Source: an uncultured Verrucomicrobiota bacterium (GTDB lineage Bacteria; Verrucomicrobiota; Verrucomicrobiia; Limisphaerales; UBA8199). Taken from it: a stretch of 44,475 nucleotides of DNA. This document shows, one piece after another, positions 26,553 to 34,872 of the stretch; within the stretch, counting starts at the first letter, position 1, and each line of letters begins with the position of its first letter. The notes beneath the pieces are model-generated. The model saw nothing but the letters and a program-made list of their open reading frames with translations, was not told the DNA's origin and did no database searches. The stretch covers positions 1-44,475 of the forward strand of contig CAIQQM010000059.1 in NCBI GenBank assembly GCA_903873945.1, written 5' to 3'. The translations under genes and the position numbers were made by a program.

Positions 26553-26767
26553 TCTGTCGGCGTGTAACGAACGCAAGGAATTATTAGCCTTTGCCGCATA
26601 CCCCACCATCATAGAAAGCGACTTCGGTCCATAAAAGCGCAAAATAACTCGCTTGGCTGGCGAGCGTCCGAAAATCGGATTGCAACCCTTTCATCTATCA
26701 ATCATCTTGAAGACCATAAGCTCCAGCATGAGGAAGACGGTCTGGCGGTAATGCGGGGCATCCACTT

Positions 26768-27913
26768 ATGAAACTTGCGCACTTCCTTCCTTACTACCCG
26801 GCACCCTGCGGCACCACCAAATCCGTTGGGGGAATGGCCAACGGCGTAGCGCGAGCCGGCCACGACGTGGAGATTTGGACCTACCGCACCGAGAAACCCT
26901 CTGGTCCGAGGCATCTGGCCAAGGTGCGCTCATTCTCTCCACCCCGGCAGTTTCGCTGGCTGCCAAGCGCTGAGTTGCGGGCATTTATTGCGAGCCATGC
27001 CCGCGATTACGATTTGATCGGCATACACGGCATCTTCAATCCACTCCTGCCGCTGACAGCATGGCTGTTGAAACGGGCGGGAGCGCGGTTCATCGCTTGC
27101 CAGCACGGGTCATATCATCCGGCGTTAATGCGGAAGGACCACGGTCGGAAGCGGCTGTACATGCCGATTGAAAAGTACGCGCTGCGACGCTGCGCGGCGG
27201 TGCAGGTGCCCGCCACCAATGACGTAAATTTTCTGCGGGAGCGCAACATCCGGTGCCCGATTATCATTGTCCCCAATGGTTTCGATGCGGAGGACGCGCC
27301 GGCTCAGCCGCGGCGGGCACCTTCCAGTGGCGTCCCGCGCCTGCTCTTTCTCGGCCGGCTTGAGATGTATGTGAAAGGACTCGATCTGTTGCTGGAGGCG
27401 CTGGTGAAGTTGCGCGCGAACGGGGGGCGGCAAGTGACTCTTGATTGCGTCGGGCCTGACTGGCGGGGAGATTTGGCAAAGCTGCAGCGGCTGGCTGCGA
27501 AACTTGGGTTAAATTCGCAGGTGCGATTTCCCGGACCGGATTACCAGCATCCGCCTCACGAGATTATGAGCGCCTACGACCTGCTAGTGCTGCCTTCGCG
27601 GTCGGAGGGGTTTGGATTCGTGGTGCTCGAAGCCATGGTCAATGCGCTGCCGGTAATCGTTACCAGCGAAACGGGAGCGGCAGAGCATGTTCGGGCTTGC
27701 AATAGCGGCTGGGTGGTGCCGGCGAAGTCGGATGGCCTGGCTTCGGGTTTGGCAGCGGCGCTCAAGGCGGAGGATACCTGGCCGGAGATGGGACAACGAG
27801 GCCGGGATTACGCGTTTGCACATTTGCAATGGGATGAAATCGGCCGGCGCGCCGCGGCGAATTATGAGCGGCTGCTGAATAGGACAGCGCAGCCCGCGAT
27901 GGTTTATGTATAA
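26768..27913 (+). CDS. GT4-family glycosyltransferase
   Basis: 381-residue GT-B enzyme of the glycosyltransferase family 4 group (WaaG/PimA-like). MKLAHFLPYYPAPCGTTKSVGGMANGVARAGHDVEIW (in pieces) is the typical N-terminal start with the Gly-rich loop; LIGIHGIFNPLLPL and HGSYHPALMRKDH lie in the acceptor domain; VPNGFDAED, LLFLGRLEMYVKGLDLLLEAL and LPSRSEGFGFVVLEAMVNALPVIVT, containing the E-x7-E donor motif, are in the donor domain. Points away from the tandem GT4 pair and towards the beta-propeller gene; the shared 215-base region (26553-26767) is a likely divergent promoter area. Confidence 0.92.
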   Translation: MKLAHFLPYYPAPCGTTKSVGGMANGVARAGHDVEIWTYRTEKPSGPRHLAKVRSFSPPRQFRWLPSAELRAFIASHARDYDLIGIHGIFNPLLPLTAWLLKRAGARFIACQHGSYHPALMRKDHGRKRLYMPIEKYALRRCAAVQVPATNDVNFLRERNIRCPIIIVPNGFDAEDAPAQPRRAPSSGVPRLLFLGRLEMYVKGLDLLLEALVKLRANGGRQVTLDCVGPDWRGDLAKLQRLAAKLGLNSQVRFPGPDYQHPPHEIMSAYDLLVLPSRSEGFGFVVLEAMVNALPVIVTSETGAAEHVRACNSGWVVPAKSDGLASGLAAALKAEDTWPEMGQRGRDYAFAHLQWDEIGRRAAANYERLLNRTAQPAMVYV

Positions 27914-27949
27914 TGAGTACTGTGCCCCCAATGTGATCAGCAATTCCCC

Positions 27950-29026
27950 GTGCGCCAAATTCGTTTTGCCTTGACCGCTGTTTTGCGGGCTGTTTCGCTT
28001 ATCCTCGTCTTGGGCATCTCAACCATCATAAATTTCGTCTCGAGGACAAGATTCGCCCTCCAACGCAATCTTTGCGTGGCTCCAAGTGCCAGCCGCGCCA
28101 GTTTGCGCCTTGCGAGCGTTCCAACCTTCGACGGGCTTGGGTGTGTGACTCACCCGGCAGTGGTGGCCTTCGAGAAGAAATTCAGTGGCTATGAGTACTG
28201 GATGGCGTTTACGCCCTGGCCGGATTTGTCAAGAGAGCTCGTTTCCATTGTTGCTTCACATGACGGCGTTTCGTGGGAAGTGCCGCCGGGCCTTACGAAC
28301 CCAGTCATTCCCGCTTCCGAGCACGTTTTCGGTTGCCGCTTCTGGTCTGATCCCGAACTCATCTTCCTGAGAAACGGAACGATGATCCTCTACGCGCGCA
28401 CGTTCGACGGAGTGGGGTACGGTGGCCCAGGCAATGTCGAATCCATCGTCTATAAAACCTCAACGGACGGTGTGCGCTGGGGTCCGACCTCTTTACTGTT
28501 CACCATCCGCGACGGTTGCCTTGGAGCGGCTTTGTGCCCGCAGGTTGTTGTCGAGCCGGATGGGTCAACCCGGCTGTGGTACATTCGCAACAGCAACGGG
28601 AAAGACACCGCCATGCAGTTATTCCTTCGCCTCGGTGACTCCAGCGGAACCAGCTTCGGGCCTGAAATCCTTTGCGAGCTTCCGTCGTCCCGTTACTGGC
28701 ACATGGACGTGCAGAAAGTCGGCTCAACTTATTATATGCTGGCCACCGTCATCAGAGCATGGACACGAGGAGACTCGCCCTTGCATTTCCTGACCAGCCC
28801 CGACGGCATCAACTGGACGGCAGTTTCCTCCGATGCCATCCCCCGAAGCGGGCTTAAATGGGATAAAATAGGTTATTACAAACCTTCCATGACTCCTGTT
28901 CCGGGTGACCTGCTCCGGTGGAATGTATGGGCCGGTTCGACTGCTGCCCGCCAGAATAAATGCGTTGCGGAGCAGTTTAGGATCGGATTCTTCAAGGATA
29001 TCCAGCTTCCAACCAGCCCCGCATAG
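27950..29026 (+). CDS. Membrane-anchored beta-propeller protein, glycoside hydrolase 43/32-like
   Basis: 358 residues, GTG start. Residues about 8-30 (LTAVLRAVSLILVLGISTIINFV) are a signal peptide or signal anchor, so the rest is outside the cytoplasm. The body has repeated blade-like elements with Asp-Gly turns (SHDGVSWEVP, KTSTDGVRWGP, TSPDGINWTA) and SDPELIFLRNG, a pattern seen in five-bladed propellers of GH43/GH32/GH68 and related families that bind or cut oligosaccharides. Obvious catalytic triads cannot be confirmed by eye, so enzyme activity is uncertain. It begins 36 bases after a glycosyltransferase gene and may trim or bind the exported polysaccharide. Confidence 0.65.
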   Translation: MRQIRFALTAVLRAVSLILVLGISTIINFVSRTRFALQRNLCVAPSASRASLRLASVPTFDGLGCVTHPAVVAFEKKFSGYEYWMAFTPWPDLSRELVSIVASHDGVSWEVPPGLTNPVIPASEHVFGCRFWSDPELIFLRNGTMILYARTFDGVGYGGPGNVESIVYKTSTDGVRWGPTSLLFTIRDGCLGAALCPQVVVEPDGSTRLWYIRNSNGKDTAMQLFLRLGDSSGTSFGPEILCELPSSRYWHMDVQKVGSTYYMLATVIRAWTRGDSPLHFLTSPDGINWTAVSSDAIPRSGLKWDKIGYYKPSMTPVPGDLLRWNVWAGSTAARQNKCVAEQFRIGFFKDIQLPTSPA

Positions 29027-29063
29027 TGGCGCTTGGCCGCCAGGTGGTGTCACCGGAACGCCA

Positions 29064-29566
29064 TCATACCCCAAGTTCGCGGCCACGCAACAGGCGGACC
29101 TGTCGGCGCAACTGAAACAGTACTCGGAAACCAAAGCGCATCAGTGCCGATCGGAAAAGAACCAGGTTGTTCTGGTGACAACGGAACCACCGAAGGACAA
29201 CTTGAACTCGGCATTGCCAAGGACCAGCCCCACCTTCGCGATCCCGCCAAAGTCATAGTGGACATATCCAAGCCGTTTGTAGTGGAGGATTTCCTGCCAG
29301 TGAAGCCGGCGGTTTAGCGCTCCAAAGATGTTATAGCTCCGAGCTCCCCACGGTCCACAGTTGCGCTCAACAGCAAGCGGACACGTTTTGGCGGATCTCG
29401 CATGACCACAAGGGTCACGATGGTTCGACTATTGTGGCGAACGCTGAAGGCATTGTTAATCTCTCGGCACCCATTCCATTCCCCGGAGGTCAGGGGTCCC
29501 CGATAACCTTTTCGGCGGAAGGCCCCATCGAGGACAGCTTGTGCTTCCTCCAGATGTTCGTTCGTT
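29064..29566 (-). pseudogene. Frameshifted partial copy of the FemAB/GNAT-like gene
   Basis: The minus strand encodes, in shifted frames, a close copy of the C-terminal two thirds of the neighbour at 29758-30549. Matching pieces are NEHLEEAQAVLDGAFRRKGYRGPLT, AFSVRHNSRT, RDPPKRVR, ALNRRLHWQEI, YDFGGIAKVG, NAEFKLSFGG and, up to the stop at 29064-29066, LMRFGFRVLFQLRRQVRLLRG. Reading it needs at least two frame changes, one after the RGELGA segment (near 29330) and one (a one-base deletion) between the FGGSVV segment and the final block. The N-terminal third is missing. A tandem duplication followed by decay is the simplest explanation. Confidence 0.82.
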
Positions 29567-29666
29567 GACGGGACTGCGGGCGCAGGATGTTGAAAAGCGG
29601 AGAAGCGGAGAAGCGGTCCGGTGTTGACATCCGGTGTGGTTTCCAAGGAAAGTAAACCGCTTTTAC

Positions 29667-29741
29667 GCCGGTGTAGCTTAATAGCAAAGCGGCCGAACTG
29701 TAATCGGCAGATGGAGCGTTCAAATCCTCCCGCCGGCTCCA
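29667..29741 (+). tRNA. Degenerate tRNA-Thr(UGU)-like sequence
   Basis: 75 bases that fold as a tRNA: acceptor GCCGGTG pairs with CGCCGGC (one G-U), followed by T73 and an encoded CCA; D stem GCTT/AAGC; anticodon stem GCCGA/TCGGC with a seven-base loop ACTGTAA, giving anticodon TGT at 29699-29701 (Thr). TTCAAAT is the T loop. Three things are wrong: the universal U33 is C, the D loop has AG instead of the conserved GG, and the T stem (GAGCG against CCTCC) pairs well only if a C is bulged out. It is therefore probably a decayed tRNA gene or a fragment left by an integration event, not a working tRNA. It lies between the pseudogene copy and the intact FemAB-like gene. Confidence 0.6.
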
Positions 29742-29757
29742 AGCCTGGGTCCGAGCG

Positions 29758-30549
29758 TCAGACCCCCGTCTCGCGGCCACGCAAGATCCGAACCTGCCGG
29801 CGCAACTGGAACACAACCTGAAAACCGAGGCGCAGCAACGCTGATTGGAAGAGAAACAGGCTGTTGTAGTTCACAACGTTGCCGCCAAACGACGACTTGA
29901 ACTGGGCATTGCCCAACAACGGTCCTACCCTGGCGATGCCCCCAAAATCATAATACCGATATCCCAAGGCCTTGTAGTAAGTGATTTCATGCCAGGTAAG
30001 CCGGCGGTTTAACGCGCCAACGATCTTTTTGGATTCCGCGTCCGTTCGGTTTATGGTCGCAGCCACAACCTGGCGAGCGTGCTTTGGAGGGTCTCGTAAA
30101 ACCACGCGTGTCGCCACGGTCCGTCCGTCATAACGAATGCTGAAGACATCATTGGTTCCGAGATAGCCTTTCCATTCCCGGAGTGTCAGGGGCCCTCGGA
30201 AATCTTTTCTCCGGAAAAAATCCGCGAGCAAAGCCTGGGCTTCATCCAGATGCTCATTGACGACGATTTCGTGTGGAATTTTCTCCGCCTTGCGAAGCAC
30301 GTAGGCCCGCGTCGTCTGGTCCATGTCTGCGAGCAATTCGGATTCCGGTTGGCTGAGATCAATCAGAATCGTTTGCATCCGCTTACGCCGAGCGGCATAG
30401 CGAACCAGTTGTTCGGCCACACTATCTTCGCAGTACATAACCCAGACGAACGGTGCCTTCTCTAACAACCGGATTATCTCTTCTGCCGAGTCGGGCCAGA
30501 AAATCATCAGTTGTTTCAAAAAGAGATACTTGCCCTCAGAAACGACCAT
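29758..30549 (-). CDS. FemAB/GNAT-fold acyltransferase-like protein
   Basis: 263-residue protein with the C-terminal layout of the FemAB/GNAT superfamily (aminoacyl- or acyl-transfer to peptidoglycan or to sugar amines). Landmarks are TTRAYVLRKAEKIPHEIVVNE, FFRRKDFRGPLTLREWK, VFSIRYDGRTVATRVVLRDPP, and YKALGYRYYDFGGIARVGPLLGNAQFKSSFGG (in parts), where the DFGGI ... FKxxFGG motif is typical of FemX-like and capsule-acyltransferase proteins. The neighbour upstream on the same strand, a methyltransferase, ends three bases before this start, so the two are almost certainly co-transcribed and act on the same glycan. Acyl donor and acceptor are unknown. Confidence 0.78.
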   Translation of the reverse strand: MVVSEGKYLFLKQLMIFWPDSAEEIIRLLEKAPFVWVMYCEDSVAEQLVRYAARRKRMQTILIDLSQPESELLADMDQTTRAYVLRKAEKIPHEIVVNEHLDEAQALLADFFRRKDFRGPLTLREWKGYLGTNDVFSIRYDGRTVATRVVLRDPPKHARQVVAATINRTDAESKKIVGALNRRLTWHEITYYKALGYRYYDFGGIARVGPLLGNAQFKSSFGGNVVNYNSLFLFQSALLRLGFQVVFQLRRQVRILRGRETGV

Positions 30550-30552
30550 AGT

Positions 30553-31260
30553 TCATTTTTTTTGGAATAGGTAATATGGAAACAGCGAAAACAAGGTCAC
30601 TAATGGCAGGCTTCTTATGCTTCCAGTGCGATTGGCGCATGATATGAACCGCATGTCGCCAAGGCCGGTCACCTGCTTGATAACCTGCCTTGGCCTTGCC
30701 TGGTGAATGAGCAGGCCGTTTGTGTCTTCAGCATAACAGCAACCGAAAACACCGTTCCGCAGCCGCACGAGCCGGAATCTCCACATCCTCAGGCTTCGCA
30801 AACCTCGGGGGGACAGAATCATTCCGATCGGGTTCTGTGATGAAAACAGAAAATAGCCGCCAGCTTTCAGAACTCGTTTGATTTCCGCCAGTGCTTTCAA
30901 TCGCCCGGACTCGGGATGGATATAATCTACCCCGTTAAAAGCAAAGATCACCGCATCAAAAAAGCCTTTGGGGAAGGCAAGCGACCGGGCGTCGCCTTCC
31001 GAGATCACCAGGTTCGGCGAGGGTTTTACAGAAGCCCGAAATTTCTCCAACGCCCCGGCATTGGGATCAACCGCCCAAACTTGAACTTGGAGGTTGAGCA
31101 ATGCTTTCGCCACCCGCCCCTCGCCGCAACCCAGATCCAGCACCCGCATTCCGGGCCTCACCAGCGCCTTGATGAATCTGGCCTCCGCACCGTACAGCTC
31201 GGAGTTTCCCGGATAGCTGTAGGAACGAACATTTGAGGCTGAAACATCATTTTCGTGCAT
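30553..31260 (-). CDS. Class I SAM-dependent methyltransferase
   Basis: 235-residue Rossmann methyltransferase. Motif I is VLDLGCGEGRVAKALL; VWAVDPNAGAL, SEGDARSLAFPKGFFDAVIF and LKAGGYFLFSSQNP are the following motifs. It belongs to the Methyltransf_11 type common in polysaccharide clusters. The stop codon is three bases before the start of the FemAB-like gene, an operon-type spacing. About 210 bases upstream (31261-31472) hold no gene and no evident regulatory sequence. Substrate probably a sugar of the polysaccharide or its lipid carrier; not established. Confidence 0.88.
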   Translation of the reverse strand: MHENDVSASNVRSYSYPGNSELYGAEARFIKALVRPGMRVLDLGCGEGRVAKALLNLQVQVWAVDPNAGALEKFRASVKPSPNLVISEGDARSLAFPKGFFDAVIFAFNGVDYIHPESGRLKALAEIKRVLKAGGYFLFSSQNPIGMILSPRGLRSLRMWRFRLVRLRNGVFGCCYAEDTNGLLIHQARPRQVIKQVTGLGDMRFISCANRTGSIRSLPLVTLFSLFPYYLFQKK

Positions 31261-31472
31261 ATTTTTGCTCCAACTCTATTCTTTCAAAACTTCCTGTTCG
31301 CTTCCTTCGATATCCATAATCAGGGAGGCAAAGAGGGCGCAATCTGGCCCCATGGGACAACGGTCTGGGTTGGCAGCCGAACTGGCCGTTGGATTTTGCT
31401 CACAGAAGCAATTCTATCAGCCTGCGGCGCGAGGGCAACCCTGATCCAGGCGCCGCCTTGTGCCCGTGTCTG

Positions 31473-32405
31473 TCAGACGTAACGGTTTCGGTTGAGACGG
31501 AACCACTCCACTGTGCGGCGCAATCCATTCTGGATTTCCACAGCGGGCTCCCAATTCATTGCTTTGCGTAGCCGGCTGATATCGGCTTGCAGATGCATGA
31601 TTTGATCCGGCCGATACGGCAGCTCCCCGAAACCGAGCGGCAAAGAGGGATCAATAAAGTCCCGGATCCGCTCCACAACCTCGCGCAGCGGGTTTGCCGC
31701 GCCGGAACCGAGGTTATATACCCCCTGGACGCCTGGGTGCGCAGCAGCCCGCCACAACGCCTCCACCACGTCATCAATGAATAAGTAGTCCCACTTTTGT
31801 TCTCCGGGTGTCAAAGCGGGGCGCTCGCCTTTCAACAAGGCGCCAATCAAGTACGGAATCATCCGCGCCGTGTCGTCGCCCGGGCCATAAGCCCAGAACA
31901 AACGAAACCATGCGGAACGAATGCCATATCCGGCGCAGAGCTTCTGCGCCAAAAGGCCAACTGCAAACTTCGCAGCCCCATAAAGCGTCACGGGCCGGGG
32001 CGCCTGTTCTTCTGTCACCGGCACCGGGTAGTTGCCATACTCAAGCACGGATCCCATCCCGATCCAGGCACGGCACCCGCACTCAGCCGCCAGCTGGACC
32101 AGCTCAAGGCTGCCTGGCAGATTCGCAAAAACTTGCGCCGGGTCGTTTTGAAACTGGTGACTGCTCGCGCCCTGCCAGCCCAGGTGATAAATCACCTCGG
32201 GTTTGGCCCGCTTGATCTCTCCAGCCAGGCTGGTCAGGGAAGACAGATCGCCCTGCAAGCAGTTCAAACGAGGCATTATATCGCGGAGCCTCCAGGGGTC
32301 CGCCGAGCTTCGCATCAGAACGCTGACCTGCGCCCCTTCGCGCACCAACCGGCGGACAAGATGCGAGCCGATAAATCCCGTTGCCCCTGTAACCAGTGCG
32401 TTCAT
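31473..32405 (-). CDS. Extended SDR: NAD-dependent epimerase/dehydratase
   Basis: 310-residue nucleotide-sugar epimerase/dehydratase/reductase. The NAD-binding motif is VTGATGFIGSHLVRRL, and the catalytic Tyr and Lys are in LYGAAKFAVGLL (YxxxK). GRTWG-type dehydratase loops are not visible; LEYGNYPVPVTEEQ and YGPGDDTARMIP are conserved around the substrate site. It is the last gene of a tight minus-strand series after ugd and a GT2 gene. Because RfbF at 36023 makes CDP-glucose, a CDP-hexulose reductase or epimerase (RfbJ-like) is a reasonable guess, but nothing in the sequence fixes the substrate. Confidence 0.85.
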   Translation of the reverse strand: MNALVTGATGFIGSHLVRRLVREGAQVSVLMRSSADPWRLRDIMPRLNCLQGDLSSLTSLAGEIKRAKPEVIYHLGWQGASSHQFQNDPAQVFANLPGSLELVQLAAECGCRAWIGMGSVLEYGNYPVPVTEEQAPRPVTLYGAAKFAVGLLAQKLCAGYGIRSAWFRLFWAYGPGDDTARMIPYLIGALLKGERPALTPGEQKWDYLFIDDVVEALWRAAAHPGVQGVYNLGSGAANPLREVVERIRDFIDPSLPLGFGELPYRPDQIMHLQADISRLRKAMNWEPAVEIQNGLRRTVEWFRLNRNRYV

Positions 32406-32414
32406 TGCCGCGGG

Positions 32415-33347
32415 TCAGAAATTAATTCGTTCCTTCTCCACCACCAGCGGCCGCTTGCGCACCTGCGTGTGGATGGCCCCGATATATTCCCCAAGAATTC
32501 CTATGAAGAACAACTGGACCGACGCGAAAAAGAACAGCCCGATAACCATTGGCGCGATGCCGATGCTGAACTTGTACCAGAAGACGAGTTTATAGGCCAG
32601 GTAGAACGCGCTCGCCAACAGGCACAGCACAGAGCCGGCAAAGCCCAGCATCGCCGCCAGCCGCAGCGGAATCTTGGAAAACCCCGTGAAACCCAGCATC
32701 GCAAAATCATAGAGGCTGTACAGATTGTGCTTGCTCAAACCCCGCTTGCGGGCCGCTTGCACGTAGGGAATTTGCGCGATCGGGAAGCCCAGCTCGCAGA
32801 TGATTCCCCTCAAATAAGGATCGGGATCGCCCAGTTTGCGAAGCAACTCCAGCACCTGCCGGTCGTAAAGCCCAAACCCAGTGGCATTCTTAATCAGCTC
32901 GATTTGGCTGAGGCGGGACACCAGTTCGTAATACGTCTTTCGCACCGTGAACATTAAACGCGACTCTTCGCTCTTGTCCTTTACCCCAAGCGCGATCTTG
33001 AACCCTTCTTCCCACTTGGCGATGAACTGAGGGATGAGTTCGGGCAACTCCTGCAAATCCGCGCCTATGAGGATGGCGGCATTACCCGAGGCCTGCAGCA
33101 GACCGTAATAGGGTGAGTGACTGTGCCCAAAATTGCGCATGTTAAAAATCAACTTTATTCTCTTATCAGCAGCCGCAAGTGTTCGAAGCAGTTGCTGAGT
33201 TCCGTCGGTTGAGTCGTTGTCGATCAGCAGGTATTCAAATCGATACTTGTCCTTTAGCGGCTCGACGGCCGCCCACACTCGATCCAGCAGGTCCCGTATG
33301 TTCTCCACCTCGTTGAATGTGGGCGTCAGGATCGTAATTGTTTTCAT
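32415..33347 (-). CDS. GtrB/DPM1-like polyprenyl-phosphate glycosyltransferase
   Basis: 310-residue GT2 enzyme of the type that attaches a sugar to polyprenyl phosphate on the cytoplasmic membrane face. The catalytic domain has ITILTPTFNEVENIRDLL, YLLIDNDSTDGTQQLL and GADLQELPELIPQF (DxQxxPE-like). It ends with two membrane segments (AAMLGFAGSVLCLLASAFYLAY and APMVIGLFFFASVQLFFIGIL), the hallmark of GtrB/ArnC, followed by a basic tail. Starts with an ATGA overlap with the stop of ugd, so the two are translationally coupled. The product could feed the GT-C-like membrane protein at 38759-40327, which would take the sugar from the lipid carrier; that link is inferred. Confidence 0.88.
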   Translation of the reverse strand: MKTITILTPTFNEVENIRDLLDRVWAAVEPLKDKYRFEYLLIDNDSTDGTQQLLRTLAAADKRIKLIFNMRNFGHSHSPYYGLLQASGNAAILIGADLQELPELIPQFIAKWEEGFKIALGVKDKSEESRLMFTVRKTYYELVSRLSQIELIKNATGFGLYDRQVLELLRKLGDPDPYLRGIICELGFPIAQIPYVQAARKRGLSKHNLYSLYDFAMLGFTGFSKIPLRLAAMLGFAGSVLCLLASAFYLAYKLVFWYKFSIGIAPMVIGLFFFASVQLFFIGILGEYIGAIHTQVRKRPLVVEKERINF

Positions 33348-34711
33348 GGCGTTTGCCTTTCAAGCGGACGGTTGCCAATGGTGAGATACACAGCCCCCGG
33401 GAAATCCTGTTTGCTGAACAATCGGCGCGCGTCGAATAGGACCCGGCCGCGAAGTTCCTCTCTCAAAGGAGAGGTCCTGAGCTTCAAGTACTCACGCCAA
33501 GCAGTGACGACAACCACCGCGGCTGCCTGGGCCACGCACGGTTCCCATTCCGACACGTACTGCACCCCCAGCTCGGGCCATGACCGGCGGGCATTATCCG
33601 CCGCCATCGGGTCATGCGCCATGACCAGCGCGCCTTCGCCGGCCAGGTCCGCAAGCACTGTCCTGGAGGCTGATTCCCGCACATCATCCGTTTCGGGTTT
33701 AAAGGCCAGGCCGAGCACCAGCACGCGCCGGCCGCGCAATGGTCCGGTTGCCCGTTTCAAAATCGCCAGGATCTGGTGTGGCTGCTCGCGGTTGACCCGC
33801 AATACCGATGAAAGGATCGCCGCTTCCGCGCCCGCGTCCCGCGCTTTGGCAAGCAACGCCTGAACATCTTTGGGAAAACAGCTTCCACCAAAACCGCAGC
33901 CCGGCCAAAGATACGTGAGAATCCCGGGCCGGATCCGTTCACCGTCCGGAAGCAGGGGGCTCCAGCGCTTGTCCGCATGCACGCCCGCCATGACTTCATA
34001 GATGTCAATTCCCCCGATTGCCGCGGCTGCATTGGCCAGTTCGTTCGACGCCGAAATCACCGTTGCAAGGATCGCGTTGTTGGCGTACTTGATCATCTCC
34101 GCCGTGCGCGAGTTCACCCGCAGCTTCTCGCATGACCAGGCTTCATAGAGCTTCTCCAGCGCATCCCATGTCCCCGGGGTTTCGCCTCCCAGCACGATGC
34201 GGTCTGGTGTCATGAAGTCTTCCACTGCCTCGCCCTCGCGCAGAAATTCGGGATTCATTCCCAAACCAAAATCGCCCATTTTCCTGCCCGACTCCGCTTC
34301 CAGCCAACCGCGCACCGCCGCGTCCGTTGTCCCCGGCACCACGGTGCTCTTGACGATTACCGAACAGGGGGAGGTCTGGTTGCGCAAGTAACTCCCCGCA
34401 AGGCGGCTCGCCGCCTCCACCTGGCTCAAATCAATCCGGCCTTCGGTCGAGGGAGTCCCAACCGCAATCAAGATCACCTCGCAGCCTTTTAAAGCTTCCA
34501 CCGATGCGATCTCCGCGCGGAAACGACCCGCCGCGAGCACGGAAGACAACAGTGATTCCAACCCCTTCTCGTAGATGTGCGGAATGCCCCGGTTAAGGCG
34601 TTCCACCACTTCACGGCGCACATCCAGACATTTGATTTCATGGCCCTTGGCGGCCAGGCACACGCCGCTGACCAAGCCGACATATCCTGTCCCGATGACG
34701 CCGACCTTCAT
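33344..34711 (-). CDS. UDP-glucose 6-dehydrogenase
   Basis: 455-residue NAD-dependent dehydrogenase that makes UDP-glucuronate from UDP-glucose. The start at 34711 (MKVGVIGTGYVGLVSGVCLAAKG) has the Rossmann motif at the very N-terminus; an upstream in-frame ATG at 34747 would only add 12 residues. Key elements are GMNPEFLREGEAVEDFM, EMIKYANNAILATVISASNE with the active-site Lys and Asn, and GCGFGGSCFPKDVQAL with the catalytic Cys. Its ATG overlaps the stop of the 53-residue ORF upstream, and its stop overlaps the start of the GtrB-like gene. The adjacent UXS-like SDR can use its product, so UDP-glucuronate is probably made for further conversion. Confidence 0.93.
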   Translation of the reverse strand: MKVGVIGTGYVGLVSGVCLAAKGHEIKCLDVRREVVERLNRGIPHIYEKGLESLLSSVLAAGRFRAEIASVEALKGCEVILIAVGTPSTEGRIDLSQVEAASRLAGSYLRNQTSPCSVIVKSTVVPGTTDAAVRGWLEAESGRKMGDFGLGMNPEFLREGEAVEDFMTPDRIVLGGETPGTWDALEKLYEAWSCEKLRVNSRTAEMIKYANNAILATVISASNELANAAAAIGGIDIYEVMAGVHADKRWSPLLPDGERIRPGILTYLWPGCGFGGSCFPKDVQALLAKARDAGAEAAILSSVLRVNREQPHQILAILKRATGPLRGRRVLVLGLAFKPETDDVRESASRTVLADLAGEGALVMAHDPMAADNARRSWPELGVQYVSEWEPCVAQAAAVVVVTAWREYLKLRTSPLREELRGRVLFDARRLFSKQDFPGAVYLTIGNRPLERQTP

Positions 34712-34869
34712 CGCTGCCGCCCTTTCCCTTCGCGGCGGACATAGCACCCATTGTGATGGAACGGATAGCGCGGCGGCCGTTGCGGGCGTGCTGTGAAATC
34801 AACCCGCTCCAGCTCTCCGGCGGAAAGCCGCCAGCGCTCAAACCTGGAAATTTTCATAGGTTCCGGCAT
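34708..34869 (-). CDS. Small unrecognised ORF (53 aa) between the UXS-like gene and ugd
   Basis: 53 codons that fill exactly the space between two operon genes. Its ATG lies three bases after the upstream stop codon (34873-34875), and its TGA overlaps the ATG of ugd (ATGA). Such spacing on both sides is strong evidence for a translated gene. The protein starts MPEPMKISRFERWRLSAGEL and is very basic, with Arg, Pro and aromatic residues and a YPFHHNGCYVRREGKGR end. No known family recognised. Could be a small regulator or accessory subunit of the sugar-nucleotide enzymes, or a remnant domain. Confidence 0.55.
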   Translation of the reverse strand: MPEPMKISRFERWRLSAGELERVDFTARPQRPPRYPFHHNGCYVRREGKGRQR

Positions 34870-34872
34870 TGG

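Noticed and set aside
31797-32957. Plus-strand ORF of 386 residues
   Set aside because: Runs antisense through an SDR and a GtrB-like gene that both carry full motifs.
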